Shown one piece after another: positions 1-5,130 of a stretch of DNA of 8,321 nucleotides. The position numbers and the translations under genes are program-made. Numbering within the stretch: position 1 is the first letter of the stretch; every line of letters starts with the position of its first letter. The notes beneath the pieces are model-generated. The model had not been told where the DNA came from. It searched no databases and saw only the letters and a list, made by a program, of their open reading frames with translations. Location: contig PAAB01000002.1 in NCBI GenBank assembly GCA_002591705.1, positions 1 to 8,321 on the forward strand, in the 5' to 3' direction. The stretch comes from Phycisphaerae bacterium. Lineage in GTDB: Bacteria > Planctomycetota > Phycisphaerae > Phycisphaerales > SM1A02.

Positions 1-351
1 CTCGTGGCGGGCGTGGGAAACATCTACGCCTGCGAAGCGCTGCACCGGGCCCGCATTTCACCCCGCGTCCTCGCGAGGTCGTTGGCCACCCGGGCCGGAC
101 GTCCCACGCCGCGTTGCCGTCGACTCGCACCGGCGATCAAGATGATCCTCGAGCGGGCCATTGCGGCGGGGGGCTCGACGCTGCGCGACTTCGCCGCTCC
201 GGACGGGGCAGCCGGGGCGTATCCGAGTTCGTTCCGGGTGTACGGACGCGACGGACTTCGGTGTCGCCGGCGCGGATGCGACGGCGTGATCCGGGTGTTC
301 ACGCAGCAGGGCCGCAGCACCTTCTCGTGTCCGCGCTGTCAACGATCCTGA
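1..351 (+). CDS. mutM: Formamidopyrimidine-DNA glycosylase (Fpg/MutM), C-terminal part
   Basis: This is the last 116 codons of a bifunctional base-excision-repair enzyme that removes 8-oxoguanine and other oxidised purines and nicks the abasic site. The reading frame is open from base 1, so the 5' end, with the catalytic Pro2-Glu3 and the beta-hairpin Lys, lies outside the window. What is visible is the helix-two-turn-helix region (GVGNIYACEALHRARISP, containing the DNA-contacting Asn), a conserved AGGSTLRDF segment, YGRDG, and the C-terminal zinc finger ending GRSTFSCPRCQ, whose Arg corresponds to the intercalation/lesion-loop Arg of the family. One oddity: the first cysteine pair is spaced C-x4-C (CRRRGC), whereas E. 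coli MutM has C-x2-C; the second pair is the usual C-x2-C. The gene ends with TGA three bases before the stop of the convergent esterase gene. Family assignment is secure. The choice between Fpg and the related Nei rests on the GNIYACE and AGGSTLRDF segments, which are Fpg-like. Confidence 0.93.
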   Translation, partial: LVAGVGNIYACEALHRARISPRVLARSLATRAGRPTPRCRRLAPAIKMILERAIAAGGSTLRDFAAPDGAAGAYPSSFRVYGRDGLRCRRRGCDGVIRVFTQQGRSTFSCPRCQRS

Positions 352-354
352 CGT

Positions 355-1377
355 TCAGGGACAGGTGGCGTTCCAGTTGCCGATGACGATGAGCAGGTCG
401 TCCACGTTGGTGGTGCCGTTGCCGTCGGTGTCGCCGTCGGGCGATCCCCAGCCGGCGATCACGCCCAGTAGATCATCGACTCCGACCACGGTGTCACCCG
501 TGACGTCTCCGGGGCAGTCCGCATCGTTGCAGCCGGGCACGCCGTCCAGTTCGTGCTGGGATACGAAATCCCAGATCACGCCGGCCGCAAAGCCGGGAAC
601 GTCGTGTCCACCACCCTGGCGACGGAAATGCTGGTAAGCGGCTTCACAGTTCTCCCCGGCAGCCCAGGTGTATCGAGTGACGCCACCACCAAGGCTGACC
701 GTCTCGGGAGATGTCTCGGCCCCGTTCTTGGCGACCCAGTACACCCACTGCGCCTGAGCGGAGGGGACCCACCCACCGTTGTACGGCGCGTAGAAGTCGT
801 TGGTACCGAGAATGTGGCAGACACCGATCGGTGCCGCCGAATCACAGGCATCGAACGTCCAGGGATAGCAGCTGGCCGCCACGGGGGCGATCGCGGCGAT
901 CTCATCGCTCATGACGCAGGCGAGGTCCCAGACGTAGCTGCCGCCCATCGAGTAGCCGCCGGCGTAGATGCGTCGCCGATCGGCGTTGTAGGTGGCGACC
1001 AGATCATCGATGACTGCCCTGGTGTAGGCAAGATCGATGTCGTAGTTGCCGTTGGAATATCCACCGGGCTCCTCGTATCCCCAGCAGGTGCACGACTCGA
1101 GTACGTCCGGATAGGCCTGGGCGTACACCGTGATGAATCGCTCCTGATCGGCAAGCGAGCGGAAGTCCGCTTCGAACACGCCCTCCTGGGCTGTTCCGCC
1201 ACCCGCGTGGTGCCACATCATGACGGGCATGTTCTCGTCGGCCGAGAAGCCGGCGGGAAGGTAGATCAGATACTGGCGATTGAGTCCATCGACGTTGATT
1301 GATCGGGTGAACTGCTGCTGGGCGGCAGCCGGTGCGGTGATCATCAACATGAGGGCGGTCAGAACGAGATGCTTCAT
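355..1377 (-). CDS. Secreted PHB-depolymerase/CE1-family esterase with C-terminal dockerin-like domain
   Basis: The 340-aa product is an exported alpha/beta-hydrolase. Residues 1-19 (MKHLVLTALMLMITAPAAA) form a signal peptide. The catalytic domain spans about 22-278: HHAGGG (56-61) is the oxyanion-hole segment, GYSMG (141-145) is the nucleophile elbow with Ser143, Asp194 in GTNDFYAPY is the likely acid, and His258 in GGGHD is the likely base. The layout matches COG3509 (LpqC/PHB depolymerase) and carbohydrate-esterase family 1, so a polyhydroxyalkanoate, feruloyl-ester or acetyl-xylan substrate is possible; the sequence alone does not decide. Residues 283-338 hold two dockerin-like Ca-binding repeats, each ending VDDLL-x-VI-x-x-W. 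I chose the ATG at 1377 rather than the in-frame ATG 39 nt upstream because AGGAG (1392-1388) lies 10 nt before it and the signal peptide starts there. The gene is divergent from the DUF4139 gene and nearly abuts the Fpg gene tail to tail. Confidence 0.9.
   Translation of the reverse strand: MKHLVLTALMLMITAPAAAQQQFTRSINVDGLNRQYLIYLPAGFSADENMPVMMWHHAGGGTAQEGVFEADFRSLADQERFITVYAQAYPDVLESCTCWGYEEPGGYSNGNYDIDLAYTRAVIDDLVATYNADRRRIYAGGYSMGGSYVWDLACVMSDEIAAIAPVAASCYPWTFDACDSAAPIGVCHILGTNDFYAPYNGGWVPSAQAQWVYWVAKNGAETSPETVSLGGGVTRYTWAAGENCEAAYQHFRRQGGGHDVPGFAAGVIWDFVSQHELDGVPGCNDADCPGDVTGDTVVGVDDLLGVIAGWGSPDGDTDGNGTTNVDDLLIVIGNWNATCP
386..531 (-). other. Dockerin-like repeat pair coded at the esterase C-terminus
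   Basis: This stretch codes for residues of about 283-338 of the esterase: GDVTGDTVVGVDDLLGVIAGW, closely followed by DGDTDGNGTTNVDDLLIVIGNW (each shown to its final Trp). Asp/Asn at alternate positions form EF-hand-like calcium loops, though Thr replaces Asn in the first loop. Cysteines flank the module (C282/C288 and C339). In clostridia dockerins dock enzymes on cohesins; in planctomycetes the partner is not established. Confidence 0.7.
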
Positions 1378-1387
1378 GGGGGGTGTT

Positions 1388-1392
1388 CTCCT
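1388..1392 (-). promoter_or_regulatory. Ribosome-binding site of the esterase gene
   Basis: CTCCT on the plus strand reads AGGAG on the coding strand, 10 nt before the ATG at 1377. It supports that start over the longer in-frame alternative at 1416, which would lie upstream of the predicted promoter's transcription start. Confidence 0.7.
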
Positions 1393-1404
1393 GTGAACGA
1401 TCAA

Positions 1405-1432
1405 ATTAAACACCAAGGGTCGCCGAATTCAA
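1405..1432 (-). promoter_or_regulatory. Sigma-70-like promoter of the esterase gene
   Basis: Read on the minus strand, TTGAAT (1432-1427) is followed by a 16-nt spacer and TTTAAT (1410-1405). These differ from the TTGACA/TATAAT consensus by one base each, and they sit in a small AT-rich island inside GC-rich DNA. Transcription would begin near 1398, giving a leader of about 20 nt that contains the AGGAG ribosome-binding site. This is the most conventional promoter in the window. Confidence 0.6.
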
Positions 1433-1591
1433 GTTTCAATCGGGTGCTTTTCCCATCGAGCGACTCTTCAGGGGCGATCGAAGGTGGTGTTCCCCCGAAG
1501 GCGTGGATGGGAGGCATCTTTCCGGGACGCAGGGAACATGGTCCGGTGTGGAACGTCGTACCGCACGAGACACAACGAAATCCCGACCCCC

Positions 1592-1599
1592 GGAAGGAG
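1592..1599 (+). promoter_or_regulatory. Strong ribosome-binding site of the DUF4139 gene
   Basis: GGAAGGAG ends 9 nt before the ATG at 1609. It is the best Shine-Dalgarno match in the window. It fixes the start of the DUF4139 gene, although the frame stays open a further 240 nt upstream. Confidence 0.8.
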
Positions 1600-1608
1600 T
1601 CCGACGAC

Positions 1609-3306
1609 ATGCGAATTTCTGCTGCAGCGTTGATGCTGTCCACATTGGCGATGATGCCCACCACCGATGCGTCGGCGGCCCCGTCGCCCGGCCCGATCGA
1701 GATCGATTCGAGGCCCACGAAGGTGACGGCCTACCAGGGACGGGCATGGGTGGAGCGTACGGTGTCGATCGATCTGGAGTCCGGCCTCCATCGGCTCGTG
1801 TTCAGGGATCTCCCGCATCGTTGGCAGTCCGAATCGGTGCAGGGGCGAGTGTCCGGAAATGCAAAGGTCGTCGGCATCGACACCATGAGCAATCAGATCT
1901 CCAACGCGCCGAAGAACATGACCGAACTCATCGAGGCGGTGAGGCAGGCGGCCGGTGCGGTGCAGCACGCCAAGGACAGCCTGGCGGTCACCGACGCGTC
2001 CATCGACTATCTGCAGAGCATGATGAGCAAGGCGTCCTCGGGCGAGCAGCGGAACGCCGGAACCGCATCGCTGGACATCGCATCGGTGCAGCAGCAGATG
2101 GAGTTCTTCTCGCAGCAGCTGCGTTCACTGCTGCAGACGAGAATGGACGAAGCCGGGGCCGTGGAGGACCGTCAGCGGGAGTTGGAGGTCGCCGAATCGA
2201 AGCTTTCCCGGGCGGGGGGATCCTCGCGCACGGAACGCACCGCCGAGGTCGAACTCGTGGTGTCCGAGTCCGGCGTCGTGGAGGTCACGCTCGGCTATCT
2301 GGTGACGAAGGCGAACTGGTCGCCCCGCTACGACGTGCGTGGAGACCTCGAAGGGGAATCCGTCAGGATCGAATACGGCGCCGAGGTCCAGCAGCAGAGT
2401 GGTGAGGACTGGACGGATGTCACGCTCGTCCTGTCGACGGCCCAACCGTCCCGCGCCGCCAATCCGCCAACGCTGGAACCCGTCTACGTCAACGTCCTCG
2501 ATCCGTCGCACGGCATGGAGCATGATTCGCTCGTGATCGGAAATGGCATGGTGCCGCCGCCCGCCGCGATGGGTGCGGGTCGGGGAGGAGGGGAGAGATC
2601 GCTGGCCAAGGACATGGAATACGCGAGCGACGCCGAAATCCGCAGCGGCGGATCGTCCGTCACCTTCACCTTGCCCCGGCGCATGACGGTTAAGACGAAT
2701 TCGAAGTCCGCGCAACGGACCCGCATCGCCGAGTTCGAATCCGACGTCGACTTCACCTTCGTCGCCATGCCGGTGCTCACCGAGCAGGTCTACCTTCGGG
2801 GCCGCTTCACCAATGCCAGCGATTACCAGTTGCTGCCGGGGCGGGGGGGCATCTTCATGGGCGGCGACTACGTCGGTCCCACCGATCTGGCCTCGACGGC
2901 TCCCGGTGCCGACATGGAGCTCTACTTCGGTGCCGACCCCGCTCTGACCGCCAGCGAGACCATGCTGAAGCGAAACACTGGAAGTGCCGGTGTCTTCGGC
3001 GGCTGGATCCGGACGGACTCCAGCTACGTCATCAAGGTCGACAACGGATCCGGTCGTCCGGTGAAAGTGGAGCTCTGGGATCGCCGGCCCGTGTCCCGTT
3101 CGGACGAAATCGACGTCGCGGTCGTCGGAATCGATCCCGCGCTCTCGACGGACGCGGTCTACCTCGCCGACGATGCGCCCCGCGGTCTGATGCGGTGGGA
3201 CATCACCGTGCCGGCCGGTCGGACGGGTGAGGATGCATTCACGCTGAGCTACGACCTGCGTCTCGAGCACAAGGAGGGCGTCGTGATCACTCCGTGGCCG
3301 GAATAG
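1609..3306 (+). CDS. Exported DUF4139 domain protein (mucoidy inhibitor MuiA-like)
   Basis: The 565-aa product belongs to the DUF4140/DUF4139 family, named in databases after the E. coli mucoidy inhibitor A homologue; its biochemical role is unknown. A signal peptide occupies about residues 1-23 (ending DASAA). Residues 36-92 match the N-terminal DUF4140 part (VTAYQGRAWVERTVSIDLE, then LVFRDLP). Residues 104-203 are Gln/Glu/Ala-rich with few prolines and probably form a coiled coil. The DUF4139 beta-rich domain follows from about 210 to the C-terminus, with NWSPRYDVR, SGEDWTDVTLVLSTAQPS (264-281), LLPGRGGIFMGGDYVG (408-423) and the final LMRWDITVPAGRTG (527-540). A Gly/Pro/Ala-rich stretch (about 312-329) probably loops out of the domain. 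The start is set by a strong ribosome-binding site and the signal peptide. The gene stands alone, divergent from the esterase and upstream of the DUF2256 gene by 56 nt. Export is clear; function is not. Confidence 0.88.
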   Translation: MRISAAALMLSTLAMMPTTDASAAPSPGPIEIDSRPTKVTAYQGRAWVERTVSIDLESGLHRLVFRDLPHRWQSESVQGRVSGNAKVVGIDTMSNQISNAPKNMTELIEAVRQAAGAVQHAKDSLAVTDASIDYLQSMMSKASSGEQRNAGTASLDIASVQQQMEFFSQQLRSLLQTRMDEAGAVEDRQRELEVAESKLSRAGGSSRTERTAEVELVVSESGVVEVTLGYLVTKANWSPRYDVRGDLEGESVRIEYGAEVQQQSGEDWTDVTLVLSTAQPSRAANPPTLEPVYVNVLDPSHGMEHDSLVIGNGMVPPPAAMGAGRGGGERSLAKDMEYASDAEIRSGGSSVTFTLPRRMTVKTNSKSAQRTRIAEFESDVDFTFVAMPVLTEQVYLRGRFTNASDYQLLPGRGGIFMGGDYVGPTDLASTAPGADMELYFGADPALTASETMLKRNTGSAGVFGGWIRTDSSYVIKVDNGSGRPVKVELWDRRPVSRSDEIDVAVVGIDPALSTDAVYLADDAPRGLMRWDITVPAGRTGEDAFTLSYDLRLEHKEGVVITPWPE

Positions 3307-3342
3307 ATCCGCTTTCCGGATGCACACGGGAAACCGTCCCGT
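3307..3342 (+). terminator. Possible weak terminator: two short GC-rich hairpins after the DUF4139 gene
   Basis: Directly after the TAG stop, ATCCG (3307-3311) pairs with CGGAT (3317-3321) across a 5-nt loop. Next, ACGGG (3326-3330) pairs with CCCGT (3338-3342) across a 7-nt loop. No T-run follows, so this is not a classical Rho-independent terminator. In GC-rich DNA, 5-bp stems also arise by chance. Confidence 0.3.
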
Positions 3343-3350
3343 TCCCGGTC

Positions 3351-3356
3351 TAGGCT
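3351..3356 (+). promoter_or_regulatory. Candidate -10 element (TAGGCT) of the DUF2256 gene
   Basis: TAGGCT ends 6 nt before the ATG at 3363. If it is a -10 hexamer, transcription starts at or next to the ATG and the mRNA is leaderless. Only GGGG (3358-3361) could act as a ribosome-binding site, and it is too close and too degenerate to be convincing. The eight bases CTAGGCTT (3350-3357) recur exactly at 7103-7110 in front of the dehydrogenase gene. I recognise no -35 sequence. Confidence 0.4.
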
Positions 3357-3362
3357 TGGGGC

Positions 3363-3524
3363 ATGGGAAGCAAGAAGCCGCTGCCGACCAAGATCTGTCC
3401 CCGCTGCAACCGGTCGTTCACGTGGCGCAAGAAGTGGGCCCGGGACTGGGAGAACGTGGTGTACTGCTCGAAGGCGTGCCGGGACGGACGCTATCCGGCG
3501 GGTCCGGCCCAGGTGCGTCGGTAG
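3363..3524 (+). CDS. DUF2256 family small zinc-ribbon protein
   Basis: This 53-codon gene encodes a basic mini-protein with the DUF2256 signature: [15 protein letters not shown] (11-25), then VVYCSKAC (32-39). Cys12, Cys15, Cys35 and Cys39 form a C-x2-C...C-x3-C zinc-binding set. The Trp/Arg/Lys cluster between the pairs suggests nucleic-acid contact, but the family's function is not established. To my knowledge DUF2256 genes often sit beside cryptochrome/photolyase genes, as here: the last 34 nt overlap the 3' end of the convergent cryptochrome gene on the other strand, so both C-termini are encoded by the same DNA. ATG 3363 is the only Met before the motif in this frame and gives a protein of normal length for the family. 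No clear ribosome-binding site precedes it; a TAGGCT hexamer sits 6 nt upstream. Confidence 0.87.
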   Translation: MGSKKPLPTKICPRCNRSFTWRKKWARDWENVVYCSKACRDGRYPAGPAQVRR

Positions 3525-4780
3525 GTTCCGTCGCGGTCGTAGCGTTCGGCCTGCCACGCCACGTCGAAGGTCCGATCCCGGGGATCGTTGCCCACCCCCG
3601 CGTTGTAGTTCCAGTTGCCGTAGTTGCTGTGCACGTCGTGGTCGACGAGCAGAGACTCGAAGTAGGCTGCGCCCCATCGCCAATCGATGCCCATGGTCTT
3701 CGACAGGTAGCTGGCCACGTTCTGGCGTCCCCGGTTGCTCATGAAGCCGGTGCAGCGGAGTTCGTTCATGTTGGCATCCACGAACGGCTCTCCGGTGCGA
3801 CCCTGTGTCCAGCGTTCGAAGGCGTCGGTGTCGCGGCTCCATTCGTAGCTGCGACGACGAATGCCTCCCACCCTGAACAGGTTGGCCCCGTGCTTCAGCG
3901 ACACGTACTTGAAGTAGTCGCGCCACAGGAGCTCGAAGACCATCCAGTACGTGGACTGGTTCGCACCGACGGTCCGTTCGTACTCCATCACCTCCCAGTA
4001 GATGCGTCGGGGCGAAAGGCAACCGATCGCAAGCCAGGGCGAGAACTTCGAGCTGTAGTCCTCTCCGAGGAGACCGTTGCGGGTGTTCTTGTAGTTCGAC
4101 AGCGACCGGGTCCTCCAGAAGTAGTGATCGATGCGATCCTGTCCCGTCGAGGCGCCGCCCCGGAAGGGCACCACACTGCGCGGATCCGGCGCCTCGTCGG
4201 CAACGCCGAGCGCCTCGAGGGTGGGCAGCGGGGGCAGATCCGGTAGGCGGTTGCCGGTCGGCAGGGGGTCGGGCGTCGGAAGGCACGGGCGTACGGTGGA
4301 CTCCTTCTCGCACGCCTTGCGGAACTGCGTGAACACCTCGGGAACCCGTTCGACCTCCATGGGGATGTCATCCGGGTGGAAGAGGAACTGGTCCCAGGCC
4401 CGGTGCACCCGGACGTGCTCGGGGATGCGGGATTCGTCGTACCGTTCATCTCGGGTCCATTCGTGCTGGAGGTATGCATCGGTGATTCCGTGTTCGCGAC
4501 ACAGGTCGCCGAGGGAGTCGTCGTCGTCGAATCCGACCACGAGCGAGATGTTGAGGCGGTCCAGCATCGTCCGCAGGTCCGCGATGCTCTCGAGCAGGAA
4601 GCGGATCCGAAACCGGTTCATCCGCGGAAAGCCCAGCGGTCCGGTGCGAAGCCACGAACGTGGAATGGCGGTGTAGCCGACGACCCGATCGTGGTTGCGG
4701 ACGGCGTCGAGGATCGAGGACTGGTCGTCGACGCGCAGGTCGTTTCGAAACCAGATCAGGGCGGTGCGGTGATCGTTCAT
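3491..4780 (-). CDS. DASH-type cryptochrome/photolyase
   Basis: The 429-aa product is a flavoprotein of the photolyase/cryptochrome superfamily. DASH members repair cyclobutane pyrimidine dimers, preferentially in single-stranded DNA, using blue light, and some act as photoreceptors. Residues 5-170 are the antenna-binding Rossmann domain ([14 protein letters not shown] at 6-19). The FAD-binding helical domain follows, with [12 protein letters not shown] (211-222), [19 protein letters not shown] (233-251), [11 protein letters not shown] (282-292) and the DASH-typical [14 protein letters not shown] (347-360), DWRWGA (366-371) and [21 protein letters not shown] (380-400). The Asn in SNYGNW corresponds to the residue near flavin N5 in bacterial photolyases. 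The protein ends seven residues after YRRTW ([12 protein letters not shown] is the C-terminus); the WLPEL-type tail and short extension seen in many relatives are absent, and the gene overlaps DUF2256 there. ATG 4780 fits the domain start; an in-frame upstream extension to 5056 lies antisense to the neighbouring gene and shows no homology I recognise. Confidence 0.94.
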   Translation of the reverse strand: MNDHRTALIWFRNDLRVDDQSSILDAVRNHDRVVGYTAIPRSWLRTGPLGFPRMNRFRIRFLLESIADLRTMLDRLNISLVVGFDDDDSLGDLCREHGITDAYLQHEWTRDERYDESRIPEHVRVHRAWDQFLFHPDDIPMEVERVPEVFTQFRKACEKESTVRPCLPTPDPLPTGNRLPDLPPLPTLEALGVADEAPDPRSVVPFRGGASTGQDRIDHYFWRTRSLSNYKNTRNGLLGEDYSSKFSPWLAIGCLSPRRIYWEVMEYERTVGANQSTYWMVFELLWRDYFKYVSLKHGANLFRVGGIRRRSYEWSRDTDAFERWTQGRTGEPFVDANMNELRCTGFMSNRGRQNVASYLSKTMGIDWRWGAAYFESLLVDHDVHSNYGNWNYNAGVGNDPRDRTFDVAWQAERYDRDGTYRRTWAGPAG

Positions 4781-4802
4781 GCGGAACTCTATGCGGTTCC
4801 GC
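4781..4802. promoter_or_regulatory. Inverted repeat (possible operator) at the cryptochrome start
   Basis: GCGGAAC (4781-4787) and GTTCCGC (4796-4802) are perfect 7-bp inverted arms separated by 8 nt. The repeat abuts the cryptochrome ATG (4780-4778). It also covers TAGAGT (4791-4786, minus strand), a candidate -10 element ending 5 nt before the ATG. A protein bound here would block transcription start, which would suit light- or stress-controlled expression. If the mRNA instead began further upstream, the same arms could form an RNA hairpin occluding the start. No good Shine-Dalgarno sequence is present. Confidence 0.45.
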
Positions 4803-4870
4803 GACGCCGGACCGCACATTTGCCGATCCGCGGAGCCGGAATCGATCCGGTCGGGAGCGGGTGCAGCGTG

Positions 4871-4876
4871 TAGGAT
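4871..4876 (+). promoter_or_regulatory. Candidate -10 element (TAGGAT) of the 72-aa protein gene
   Basis: TAGGAT ends 9 nt before the ATG at 4886, close enough for a leaderless or nearly leaderless mRNA. The alternative reading is that AGGA within it, or the GGA just after it, is a poor ribosome-binding site. A convincing -35 is not visible. The 105-bp gap shared with the divergent cryptochrome gene (4781-4885) contains this site and the inverted repeat at 4781-4802. Confidence 0.35.
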
Positions 4877-4885
4877 GGATCCACG

Positions 4886-5104
4886 ATGGAAATACGCAAC
4901 ACCGCAAAACGACCCCTGAAGATCTCCCTGCCCGCGGGCAAACGCCTGTTCCTGGGCATCGGCGGCACGGGGCAGATCGTGCCCAAGGCCGCCGAGCATC
5001 CCCCGGTCAAGAAACTCATCGATGCCGGTGAGATCGAGATCGTCGACGCCGGACACGCCGGCGCCGCCAAGTCCACGGGCAACGGGCCCGGAACCAAGGC
5101 CTAG
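4886..5104 (+). CDS. Small protein of unknown function, 72 aa
   Basis: I do not recognise this family. The protein has no signal peptide, membrane segment or cysteine. Residues 1-25 (MEIRNTAKRPLKISLPAGKRLFLGI) read like two or three amphipathic beta-strands. A Gly-rich turn (GIGGTGQI) follows, then a short helix-like segment with PPVKKLIDAGEIEIVDA (40-56), and finally a Gly/Ala/Ser/Lys-rich tail (57-72) that is probably disordered. The pattern, a strand-rich small domain with 'LIDAGEIEI', resembles small conserved planctomycete hypotheticals rather than random translation. It has normal local codon usage, and a TAGGAT box lies just before the ATG. It is divergent from the cryptochrome gene with a 105-bp shared regulatory gap and ends 16 bp before the stop of the convergent metalloprotease gene. 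The opposite strand carries only an unconvincing overlapping frame. A real gene is likely; no function is proposed. Confidence 0.65.
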   Translation: MEIRNTAKRPLKISLPAGKRLFLGIGGTGQIVPKAAEHPPVKKLIDAGEIEIVDAGHAGAAKSTGNGPGTKA

Positions 5105-5107
5105 CGT

Positions 5108-5130
5108 CGGACCATCGCACCTACGGTCCG
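5108..5130. terminator. Possible bidirectional terminator between convergent genes
   Basis: CGGACC (5108-5113) and GGTCCG (5125-5130) form a perfect 6-bp GC-rich inverted repeat with an 11-nt loop. It lies between the stop of the 72-aa gene (5104) and the last codons of the convergent metalloprotease gene (stop 5123-5121). The right arm is inside that gene's coding end. No T-run follows on either strand, so its activity is uncertain; the position between two converging genes is the main argument. Confidence 0.4.

Noticed and set aside
553..1302. 249-codon plus-strand frame opposite the esterase
   Set aside because: No recognisable domain; the esterase on the other strand has an intact lipase box and a full catalytic set.
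2125..3327. 400-codon open frame on the minus strand opposite the DUF4139 gene
   Set aside because: The plus strand codes a recognisable family with signal peptide, ribosome-binding site and conserved motifs. The antisense product is His/Arg/Gly-rich with no domain, typical of mirror frames in GC-rich genes.
3430..3495. Frameshift as the cause of the short cryptochrome C-terminus
   Set aside because: I read the minus strand past the stop in all three frames and found no WLPEL-like continuation. The short end looks genuine.
3249..4313. 354-codon minus-strand frame overlapping the cryptochrome in another frame
   Set aside because: The cryptochrome frame carries continuous family motifs through this region. 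The alternative is Arg/Pro-rich and low in complexity.
4827..4850. Palindrome TCCGCGGA and inverted repeat CCGGA-N5-TCCGG in the cryptochrome gap
   Set aside because: Short GC-only symmetry is frequent in such DNA. Neither overlaps a promoter element I can recognise, so I did not list them as sites.
4781..5056. N-terminal extension of the cryptochrome to an ATG at 5056
   Set aside because: It would read antisense through the 72-aa gene and the promoter gap, and the photolyase fold begins properly at Met 4780 ([11 protein letters not shown]).
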